Notes under the pieces: generated by a model
What the model saw: the letters and a program-made list of their open reading frames with translations, nothing else
What the model was told of the DNA's origin: nothing
The model's database searches: none
Part shown: positions 46,101 to 58,100 of the stretch, piece by piece
Numbering within the stretch: position 1 is the stretch's first letter
Layout of the letters: each line of letters starts with the position of its first letter
Program-made: the position numbers and the translations under genes
Assembly (NCBI GenBank): GCA_963575645.1
Contig: OY754475.1
Span: 2,046,001 to 2,110,000, forward strand
DNA from: Xanthostigma xanthostigma
Lineage: Eukaryota > Arthropoda > Insecta > Raphidioptera > Raphidiidae
Length of the DNA stretch: 64,000 nt
Direction of reading: 5' to 3'

Positions 46101-49100
46101 AGACAATATTCATCAGATCTTACTTAATTTTAGTGTTCGGTGTCGAGAGATCAAATGCCTACAAGTGTAAAAAAATTTCGTAACTATTAAAAAACCAGTT
46201 GCTCATAATGTGTCCAGTCGTTTCGAAATATTTCTATAGTAATGGAAATATTAAAACCATATTGCAATTCGTAAATAGAAGATTATTTTTACTTTTTTTT
46301 TTGGGACAACTCGACGACCTTGTATAGGTATACTTTATAGTAATGCACGGAGCGATTTTACTGATGCCCTACTCAATAAAGATTTCAAAAAAGATCAACA
46401 ATAAAATATATTTATGCAGGCGATTGAGTTGAAACAACGCAGCGACAATTAGTGGAGCCGTTGGCTTCACCGTTTTGCAGTCTTGCCTCGCGGGGCTATT
46501 CCCCGCTCGGCACAAACAGCAGTGGAGTCTTCGGCTCCACCATATTATTACAATATAACTTTAAAACACGATGTTTATATACACTTTGATATATTTTTTT
46601 TTGTCACAAAGCTTCGCTGGCGAAATTTCATTCAAATCGGATGAATGGTGCATGTATATATAGGAACGCATTGGTCCCGAATAGACGAACAGACAGATGT
46701 TTTGAGTACACATATGAAAAACAGCGATTTTATTTATTTTTGGTGTCGTCTTCATTGATTTTAAATTTTCGTGCGGAAAATCGGTTCAACTACCATGGCT
46801 CGTTATGATATTAAAACGCGGCCGTGATAATCATATATATACCTACAAAAGACGATCGTAAAACAAATAACAGGGGTCAAAATCCCACGAAACTGAAAGT
46901 GCTTCGGCCGTCCTCAATTGGACCGTGGATGACCTCCATACGAAACAATGCTGTCCTACCATCACAGCAGAGCAGACACTATATGAACTACTTACTTTCT
47001 CCTACTCTTTTGTGATCGCAAAGTCACATCGATGGAACAGATACGCGTTTCGTATAATATGCGATGCCAATTCCAAAATCAAGGCCGCGGATGACAAAAA
47101 AGTCAATATACATATGCAAGAAGTTTTGCCATTTTTTTGAATTGTCATATACAGAGTGTCCCACGACATGACTGCCATAGCCTGGGACTGTGTTGCTGGG
47201 GTGATTTCAAGTCAAAAATGTCTAATGAACATATACCCGGAACGCTATCCTAACTGAGCTAGAAGCATTTGAAATTTTAAATAAATATAGTACCTACTTA
47301 ATAGGAATTCCCTACTAATTCAAAAACCATTTAAAAAGAAATCGCTTTATTGAATTAGTTGCTCAAAATGTCCACCCAGTTCCTGTATACATAGTCTAAC
47401 TCTTCTTAGAATTGAAGTCGTAGCTCTGCGAAGAGTCTCAAGATCAGCACGAATAAATACTAATGGTGATTCACAGCCACCTGGTCTTTTTAATAATAAC
47501 AAAACCAATAGCCGAGATTAACACCTGCATTAGTGGGCTTACATATTTAAAATTTCAAATGCTTCTAGCTCAGTTAGGATAGCGTTCCGGGTATAATTAT
47601 GTTCATTATAACATTTTTGACTTGAAATCACCCCAGCAACACTGTCCCAGGCTATGGCAGTAATGTTGTGGGACACTCTGTATATCATTGTCTATACAGT
47701 AGATTTCAATTACATAATGACTAATGACCACAAATACGTATAAATTATATCATACTGTATTTGAATTTTTCAAAAAATCGCATTATCTCATTACAACTTC
47801 CACTAAACTCGCTTTTCGTTCTCTTACTGCTCATTGAAATCTCTAATACCTCAACTAACCTCCCGCATTGTCGATTATTGCGTAGCTCTATCATACTGAG
47901 CGTTTTATTATTCCACCGTTCTCTCTTACCATTCATTGAAATCTCCACAGGTTCACCGCAATTAAATTTTGTAAAAAAATCTAGATTTTCCACTATCTGA
48001 AACGCAATTTTCCCTGACAGTTTTTCCCTCTCGTAAGGTAAAAAGTAGTTAGTTTCTTTTTTAATTTTCAGATTTAAAATCTATATGAAAGGAACCTTAA
48101 AACGAGGAATAAAAGCTTATCATAAGCGAAAAAAATTATACGTAGGCTAAGCCGCTAGAACTTCACACGCGTTAAGCTCACTCTATACGTTTGAAAACGC
48201 GGATTTCGATTCATATTCTATGACATTGTCCTGACCTCTAGATTTGTGGTCACTCTGAATTAATTGAGAAATTGATTTAATTAAGCGACTTTTGAGAGGG
48301 AGTCAAAACAAAAAAAAATGACCCGTTTTGTTTGTTCGCAGATTACGTCAAAACGAGCCGCCATTACGATGCTACATCTGCAATCAACCGTTTCCAGCGA
48401 ACATTTCATCCGAAGGCATAACGTGTTCCGATTGCGGCCGAACTGTATGTCGAGCGAATCAAAGCGAACAAAGACCCGCCGTTCCGGACTGTAGTCAATG
48501 GAACCCGATCGAAAGAAAGTGGACATGTTTTTTGTGTTCGTGTAATTTCGGCGCCAAGCCGTCTTTAATCGAAAAAATACGAAACTGGGAAGAAACCGCA
48601 GGGCACAACGCAACGACGGAAAAATCTTACAAAGGTAAAAAAATAATAATAAAACACTTACCCGGAAGCCATTTTAGAAGACTTTTCCACTTCCTGCTTT
48701 TGATGTTTCGCCTGTAACAAAAAATATATATATTAAACGCTGTCTCATATCTTAATTCGAATGAAGTGAGCAACTGAAAAAATAATGTGTAGCATTTGTT
48801 TTTTGTTTATTTCAGAACAAAAGAACATCGATATCTCAGACGATTACAGAATGGCAGCCAAGTGGGAACGAGAGAGGCAACAAATCCGTCAAGTTAGCGA
48901 AGGAAGAGCAGGTCTGATGGTTGGAGGTGGTTTGGACGAAGTTAACGTTGGACGACTGTATGCGCATGGGCAATGTAAGTGTCAAATTTAGTTGAAGTCT
49001 AACAATATTACATACTTCTTAACAATAACTGACGAATGGTGAAAATTAAAATGATTAACAGCTAGGACTAACTTAAATCTTTCGCTGACAAATGTTGAGC

Positions 49101-52100
49101 GTCTAGTCTAAAATCTAATCTTTAATCTTTACTAACTTACAGATGAGCGTATGTTTAAAAATCATCATGCTGATCTTAGTACGGCCCTGGCTCGTCTAGC
49201 TAACGCTTTGCATTTGTCTTCAGCTAACAGTAAGTTCTTATTATACATTATCGTGATCAGGGTCGGTTGCAGGGTTTTTTCAAAAATATCTCGTAATCCT
49301 CATGTTTTTACGGACATTTGATTTTTTCTCGATAAAATTTTGAAAGAATGTTTATTACGGCAGGTACAGTGCAAAACAACGCTGCATTTTTTTAATATGG
49401 CGGCCCGACCTGTCGTGCGCATGTCAAACGGTTGAGCGGTTGAGAGAATGTTTGATAGGTATATGCAAATACGAAGGGTCCTATTTGTTTTTTGGGAAAA
49501 CCTGCGCATGCGCAGATGAGATAAGTAGAAATATAAATAAGTTTTGCCATTCCTTATTTTTTAGTACGTTTCAGTACCGCATACCGAAAAAATGTCGCAT
49601 CGTCTCGCCGAAGAGTCGGCCCTGACAATGATTGTTGAGCGATATACAAATATCGAGTCCTGCCCTGCCTAATGTTAATCGCACTGATTATTTCGAGTTC
49701 TAGATTATAAAGTTGCACTAAATAAAATATTAATCAAATGATATATAAAAGAGATAATTATTATATAATAAACAATAAAATAATAGGTATACCATTGCTT
49801 GGTAATGTTATTCAACATGCATGATATAAATTCTCTCGTGGTGTTAGCGTGACAATTGTTTAAGGAAGTTATTTTTTAAACACGCAAGAAATTCAGTTAA
49901 ATCATTTTTTACCTATAGTCTGTGCAGGCCAAAATTCAAGAAGTGACTCATCATTATAGTACGGATCGCTTAATGGAGCGGCAATGCATCGCACACCCAT
50001 CCCATACATATAACGTTCATGCCGCTTATATTTCATTGATCATAAGCATAATATCGAAGAATCTCGTAAGAGATTCTTTTCTGTGCTAAATGCCGACGAA
50101 TCTCGAACAGATTCTTATACATTGATTTTGCCTGTTTTTTATATACAGTCGAACTTGGATAAGTAAGAGTTCAAGAGACCGCGATATCTTTTTCGGTTAG
50201 GGAGGTTTTTCACTAACCCGAGTTTCTATCTTACAGGAGTGGCCTTTCTCACTTATAGAGGTCTATAAAAACAATGTCAGCTAGTTCAGCTATTTATGAC
50301 TCATTCTTAAATTTCATAGAACTATTAATACGTTCGACTATCGCTTATAGAGGTACAGGCAAGTAGTAGTCTCAGCTATAGAAGTACATGAGTGAAAAAC
50401 GTCTTTCTATTACAGAGGTTTCTGTTTCTCACTTATTTTAATGGGTTACAAAGACGGTACCTGGCATTTAACTGTAGTACATGTAACGAAACTTGAGACT
50501 AGAGCCTTGCTTCTGTGAAATATTTTTCAACTGCGATATAAATGGAAATCCGTTCGGCATTTTAATGGGGACGAATTGTTGCAAAGAATATACACAGGCG
50601 CGATTTTAGTGGGTCCATTCAAAGTAAAATGAAATTAATCAAAGAGTATCGGATAGACATTTTTTTCCGACGCCCGAGCAAAAATTAATATTCTAAAAGC
50701 GTGTCAGACGACGAAGAAATACTTACGCGACGACATGAGTTAAAAAGAGAAGACTTTTATACAGGGTGTCCCATTAAGAATGGGACATAGAACAACCGCA
50801 GATTCTCCAATTCAAAATAAAACGATTAAGCGAAATATGCTTAGATAAAATGTTACTCGCTCTACCAGTGGCGTACGGTAGGAGTAAGTAATGCTTGTAC
50901 CTCTTCTAAATGTTACGCCGCTGTCTAAATTTTAATTTTGACTATAATTTTAATTTTTTTTGATATTTTCTAAGTCAATAATGTACACTTGTTAGTTTGT
51001 TGTAAAGTCATTGGTTTTCGAGATATTCGCAGTTAAAGATAGATAGACATGTAGGTACTTTTTATTTGTATTATTATTAATAATATTCATTTTTACAATT
51101 TTGTCTTAAAAAAACTGCGAATATCTCGAAAACCAATGACTTTACAACAAACTAACAAGTGCACATTATTGACTTAGAAAATATCAAAAAAATTAAAATT
51201 ATAGTCAAAATTAAAATTTAGATAGCGGCGTAACATTTAGAAGGGGTACAAGCATTACTTACTCCTGCCGTATGCCACTGGTAGAGCGTACTGAACTAAT
51301 TTTTTATTGTTAGGTGCATTTTATGATATTTAACAAGTGTGCCGATTTGAGTAAAATTATACGGTGTATTAAAAAAATTATGGACATTAATAATTTTTCA
51401 GTTTTCAACTTCAACACCCCGTATTTCGGAAACGAGTAACATTTTATCTAGGTAAGCATATTTCGCTTAATCGTTTCATTTTGAATTGGAGAATCTGCGG
51501 TTGTTCTATGTCCCATTCTTAATGGGACACTCTGTATTTCGACTGCTTCATTGAACTAGTTGCAAGGCATTCCACTAAAGGCAATGTCGTTAAAAAATTA
51601 CATAAGTAGAAAATATGCGTGGCCGCTTGCACCAACTGCCTTTTATCGGAGTTTATATTACGATAATAATATTTTAGTTCTAATCATCTAAGCATAAAAT
51701 TTAAAATCGGCCAACTTGTAGAGACGCTTTTCATGCCTATAGCAGTCGTATCTCTTTTGGTTTAGAATATGTTTAAATTAAATACAAAATAATATCAACT
51801 ACATGCTAATCGTGGTTGGTGCAACTGGCTATAAAAAAAAAAGTAGGTATGTTTAAGTCTATAAGTAATGTTTATTGGAATTTACCGCTATAATCTGATT
51901 TCGAAAATAGCCAAAGTGAACGGAATATTATGATTATTATTAACAGTAATTTTGAACATATACACCGTATTTAACGACGCAAATAAAAATCGTTTTAAAA
52001 CTAGACATAAAATAGAACATTCCTCGGTCATAAAAAATTAATTGCGGCATAAGTCGTCGAAAAATATTAAATTTATGACAAGGAAAATATTTTTAAGCTA

Positions 52101-55100
52101 ATAATCGCAATCGTAAAACAATATATTTGCAATTTAAACAATGATATATATGTACAAAGATATGATATCATAACATGACAAACAGCTAACAGTTTAAACA
52201 AGGAGGCCCCCTCAACGACGACTCAAAATGCATCCTTCCGCAATTGATGGAAAAAATCCGATCCAAATATATTCGGGAAGGCGGGAAGAAGACTAGCGCC
52301 TGGATTCTGAGAGCTTGTAATAGAAGAATCATCGCAATCTACGATCTGATTTTATGGATAAATTTATTTTCGAAAAATTTTAGACACTATTACAGCAAAT
52401 TAACTATAACCTCATAAACGTCTCTTACGTCAGAGACGGCGCCCAGGGCTACTTTTTTCTGAGAATTATGTCCGAGAACGCATGAGTGTACATAAAATAC
52501 AGGGCCGCATTCAGCACAATTTGTAATATATACATGGGCTAACGCTGGTATTAGACTATCACATTATTTTTAAGTAAAACTTATTAAAGAGCGTTTTGTA
52601 AAAATTTCGCGAAATGGCAACTCGCTGAGTTGGCGTTGCGAACAATTGTGACGTGTTTGCGCGGTCTATACTAAGTTCGTTCATATACTGCGAGAGTTGT
52701 TCTTTTAATGAGTATTAACATTAGATATTGAGCGTCTATAATTTAGAAACAAATGAACGTACTCGTAGTTTATAAAATATCTTTGTCACATATTTTTTTA
52801 TGGTGTAAACCAGGCTAAGACAATGTTTACACTGCAATAATGTAGGTCGTTATAAAAAATAGTTTAAAAATAAAATTATCTCATTAAGTGTTTTCAGTGT
52901 ATTTTACGATTAGAAGACAAACTGATAAAGAAATAAAAATTGTGTTTAAAAAATATTTTAATGGTGTCTGGAAAAAAGCGGTATTAGGGCACGATATTTA
53001 GGTTAGAAATTCAGAAACTTGAATTCACCCACTGGATAAAAAAAAAGTGGCTTTATATAGGAACCAATAATATGTATCAAATTAATCCAAACCTGTCGGT
53101 AAGTAAGTAATCTGTTAAAACACCTGAGTAAGGTGAGCCACCGAAGTCGTAGAGTAAATTGGATAAAGACGTGATTTTTGTTATTTCGCCAAATTAACCG
53201 ATTTTTATAGAGAATGTATTTTTGGTGTGCTTCAAAATGAACACTCTCTGAAATGCTTCTTAGTAGATCGTCGAACGATGAAATATGTTTTTGGACAAAA
53301 TGGCCGCCCAATGAGCCCTCCGCCGACCCAAATGATGCACCAGTGAGTTTACGAGGATGCAGAGGTCTTCGATGGAATCAGACGATGGTTTTATGTTTTT
53401 AAAACTATATAGGGTGACTTATATGGCACGCGAAAACACCCGATTTTCTCCGAATATTCACAGCTGTCAAACGAGAAATGTCAGGAATTAAGGCCGCTGC
53501 ACAAAAGGCTGGATTTGCCGCCAGATTCCTTGCTAGATTTGACTATACTAGTTTTCTAGCGCTGGTTTTCTTAGTTGCTTAACACGAGACGTCTTTTCAA
53601 GCTTGCTTTTGTGGATGGATCTGGCGCACACAGAGCAAAACGTGTCCGTCGTCTGTCTCTGAGCAGAATGACGCCGTGCTGGTTTGTGGGCGTTTGTTCA
53701 AGTCGCCAACGTGACAAACTACCACTTTTCCTGATCGGTTCTTGCTCAGAGAAAGCGGAGGACCTAGCAAGAAAAATAGTCCCTGTTCTAATTTTAAAAT
53801 CTATCTTGTGAGCTAGCAGGCGAGCCCGCAGTGACGTCATTAGCAGCCTCGTACCCAGCCTGCCGGCCAGCAGAAGTCTGAGCAGTGTTTCCAGCCTCGT
53901 GTGCAGAACCGAAAAATAGCAGTCAATCAAAATCGACATTTCGCGCGCTGTGATAAAAGAGTAATGTAAAGATTGCCCCGATTTCCCCTACAAAAAACGT
54001 GGATAAATGTACAAACAAATGAGAGGTCTAGAAGCAAGTGTAGACTCATATGTGAGAATCATTCAAACCTGTTTTCCACCTTGAAAAAGTAAGAAAGAAA
54101 TAAAGAGTTCGGCGTGCAAACAACAATCCGTCAGTTACGTTGGGAATCCGCACATGTGGATCGAATGTGCGTGGAAAATCATAACAATGCGGCGACAGTG
54201 ATTTGTTTTTGTATTTTTAAAAAAGAGCGCGAGTGACAAGTTTCAAAAAAGGTGCGGAATTCGGTTCAAAAAAATTGTGATGGTTTTTTTTTAAGTGCGA
54301 GCGTGATTGGAATCGATTTTTCGATTCGAAATGATCGTTTTGTGGCTCAGAAAAAAAGTATGCGAACAGGATATAAAAAATGTACAGTAATTGTAGAAAG
54401 TAAATCACTTGAATAGAAGAGGAGAAATTAATATATTGAAAGAAAACATTAGTTATTGGCCTTTCTAAGAAGCAATTGTGCTGGGTCATCATTAGCCCTT
54501 TGGAACGTCTTACAATAATGCACAAAATGCTTCGAATTTGTTAAAGTTTGACGGGGCAATTTCTTAATATTATCAGTATATTTAAAAGTAAATATTTGAA
54601 GTAGCTATATTTAAATAAATTGTGAAGAAAATAATATGTTAAAAAAAATCTCGCTGATACGGAAATACGCAAGGTTGTGTAAGAGCTACGATTATCTCTG
54701 TGCATGATCAGAAACCATCTTCCAATCGACAAAATGATGAAATTTAACGATACATCATCGATACAAGTAATTGTGATAAAAAAAATATTCACCGAATTAC
54801 ATAATTTTTAATTGCGAAAGCCTAGCCCAACGCCTTTACCAATATAGAAAAGTTGTTGAGCCTGACGTCATTACATGATGCTCTAGAAAACTGTTAAAAT
54901 GAAATTAAAATCGATTCAGCGGTTTTCGAGAAAATCGTGAAATGGCTACACCGAAATTCTTGTAAAACAGTGTGATCTTTTTTCAAGAAATTGATATAAC
55001 GCGTTATTTTTCTGAAACCAATGACATATTTTAATCTACTTTCAAGGCACTGAAAAATGCATCTGTCACCCTGAAATGTTTCAGAGTCGCTTTCAGGAAC

Positions 55101-58100
55101 GTGTTCTTCCATTTTTCGCAAACTATACAGCGGAAATTTTTTTAGTTTTTAAAAATTACGATCTTTACATTAAGAGTATTCGTCCCTGCAAATACCCCCT
55201 GCACCCTTCATCTCAAATCTTTTCCCCTCGCCTAAAAACGGTTCGCGCTCTCCCGACGCTATTTTTAAAGCTAGAGGGTTCTGGTAAACGCCAAATGAAA
55301 GACGAAGAATCAGACTACAGATCCTACAGGCGAATTTTTTGAAAAAAAAATTCCTGAAAAAACTTACAACCTTTTGAAAAAAATAATAAGTTACGTAATA
55401 TTTCACACGTAGGCGAAACTGTTTTTCAAAAAAATCGCCTGAAGGATCTGTAGTCTGATTCTTTGTCTTTCATTTGGCGTTTACCAGAACCCTCTAGCTT
55501 TAAAAATAGCGTCGGGAGAGCGCGAACCGTTTTTAGGCGAGGGGAAAAGATTTGAGATGAAGGGTGCAGGGGGTGTTTGCAGGAACGAATACTCTTAACG
55601 TAAAAAAAGATTCATTTAAAAACTCAATAGACTCTAGACTCAATCAACCTTGACTGTGTTGGAGGTCTAAGAAAAAACGCACCTGACAATAAAATTATTC
55701 CCTATATACACGATCATATTTACCAATGGATCAAAATTAGATCACATGTGTAAGGTGTAAAAAAATAATTTGCGATATTCGATCAATTATGTAAATATTA
55801 TGCACTAAACGATTTGTCACCTTTCTAAGTATTTTTTTTAATCGACTATACCAATTGGCTCTCATAATGGCGAAAGTTGTACCAGTTTAATTTGTACTAT
55901 TTGAATACATTGATTATAATGGAGGAACGTACAAAACGGGGTATGAATTAGTACCTTTCGATTTTTTAAAAACGATTCGGGTAAAACTGCCTCCAAAACC
56001 TTTCTGTCAACTATGCTTCTAAATCCTTGAGGAAAGGTTAAGGTCTATACTAGATTACTAGCTGAGTGGCTCGGCATCAAATTTAATCCGAGTTGATATT
56101 TTTTTAAGTGTCAAAAGTAAAATTACATGAACAAAATATTCATTTACCACATTTCCTCTACATATATTTTATACACAGTGGACATTGGACAAATCTTAAT
56201 ATGTTACGCAATTAAAAAACTCGATGTAACATAATACTAATAAAATACGAAAAATAAATAGTTAATTTAACTATGCTTAAAATAAGTGTAGGATTATTAT
56301 ACCATCGATTTAAAAAATAAATTTATGATTTCGTTTAGGAAGTTGGATATTGAAGCTAATTATTGCCGACAAAAAAACTCGCGCAAAATGAACCACACGT
56401 CGCGGACAAAACATCGCAACTTATGTCGATTTATATCAAACTTGCGTATACCCTCTTACTGTCCGTAAAAACCTTTTTTAGGTATCGCGTGTTGTAATTG
56501 AAAAATGCTAGACCAATTTAAATTTGGTTTTCATGGCTGTATAGGGCGTAGTGGGGGGCACGGGCAACACCGGGCTTAACAGCTATTGTTTAATGTATTT
56601 TTTTTCTCGAAACGTTTCTCGCAGTGTATAATTTTAAAACAAGTTATTAATAATTAATTAATCAAAAATTATACGTTTAACATTTTTTTTAATTTGAAAC
56701 ATCAATCTTGTTTAATTGAGCGTTACGTGTTTTTGCCTGAACAACGTCGATATATTTTTATAAGAATAAAATTTTCAAGGACTTCCACTACATTACTTTT
56801 GTTTAGTGCTGGCAAATTGAGAATAAAAAAGGACAAAAAAAAACAAGGCAAGAAGTAATAACCGTCCCTGAACTTGGCTCTTTGCATATTGAATTAAGTA
56901 TTAGCTACTAAGTACTTGAAGGAATGGCTATGAAAAATGTCCGTCTCTTGATTATAAATTTATGACATCAATTGTAAGCTTTACTCTCAAAAAAACGTTT
57001 ATGGAGGTTGAGCCGTTTTACGAAGATAATGAAAAAAATCTGAAATAAAGTTTTTTTAATGGATTTTTTTATGACAAAATTTTCTGTAAAAAATCCAAAA
57101 TCATTAGGAGATTTATAAAGTTAAAAATTCAAAAAAACTTTTACATGTAGTCTTATGAAAAATATGTCAAGCTAGCATGCAAACTGTTCATTTTAATTTT
57201 TTGCAAATAACCAAATAATGTCAGCAGTTCCGAAAACTATCTATGTAAAGCATCGATGTCTTACGCATATTTTAATATTTTTTCCAATTTAATTAGGACA
57301 CTTTTAATCAATAAAAAAAATTATTAAACCTTAGCACTTTTCGATTATGGACTTTTATTCTTGAAAGATTTAACAATTTTAACTGAATTTTTAACTTTTT
57401 AATTATTTAATTTTAATTTTTATTACTTCTGATTTCTTTTTTCAATTATTTACTGCAAAAAATATGTAAAATACAGATATTTACATAAATTTATTTTTTT
57501 TAACCTAACTTTGTACAAAAAATAAAAAGTTAGTCTATTAAATATAAAGTACTGAAATAATTAATTTATATTAAAAAAAAATATTTATTTATGCCTTTAT
57601 GACAATAATTTATTGGTATCATCGACTTATAAACTATAAAAGTTCCCATTTAGAATTCGACTTACTTTTGACTGGGACTGTAACGGATCAACCGCCTTAA
57701 ACATCACTGACGCTATAAAATATAATTATTAATCATATTTTCATTTATTCCCAAGAATTTTTTGAAGAGGAATGGAACCTTACGGATGAAGGCACTAAAT
57801 ACTAAATTAAAATAAAGTTTTCTCCTTAATGAGCTCTTAACAATGATACCCCATATGCTTAAAATTTTTTTTTTCGGTCTTGTTAAACATAATAGCGTAA
57901 AAAAGAATTTTGAATTTGTAATTTTATTAATTACATATTATTACTCACTTTTCGAAGAAATATTAAGAATAATTGTGCAAATTTGTACAACTGCTTAAGT
58001 ATAAATATTTAACCAGATGATGTTTATTATAGTAATTGTGTTATAATAAAAAAATGCTTGTAAAAAACAGCTGAAAATTGTTTATTACTTTTTTACTATT

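Larger units (their letters stand above)
43036..47151. other. Rab effector intron, repeat-rich
   Basis: Apart from the listed repeats, a tail fragment at 45870-46075 carries ATTCCTGTGCAAAATTTCAT and GGCTGTGCGTTGTCAGTCAG, inverted relative to 2460-2530. No exon recognised. Confidence 0.4.

Noticed and set aside
48281-48613. 110-codon minus frame
   Set aside because: Antisense shadow of the zinc-finger exon.
49129-49142. TACTAAC branch-point box before exon 5
   Set aside because: Only seven bases from the AG, too close for a functional branch point; likely coincidence in AT-rich DNA.
53571-53939. 122-codon minus frame as a possible transposase
   Set aside because: Covers the repeat at 53490-53908, but the translation shows no DDE or zinc-finger signature.
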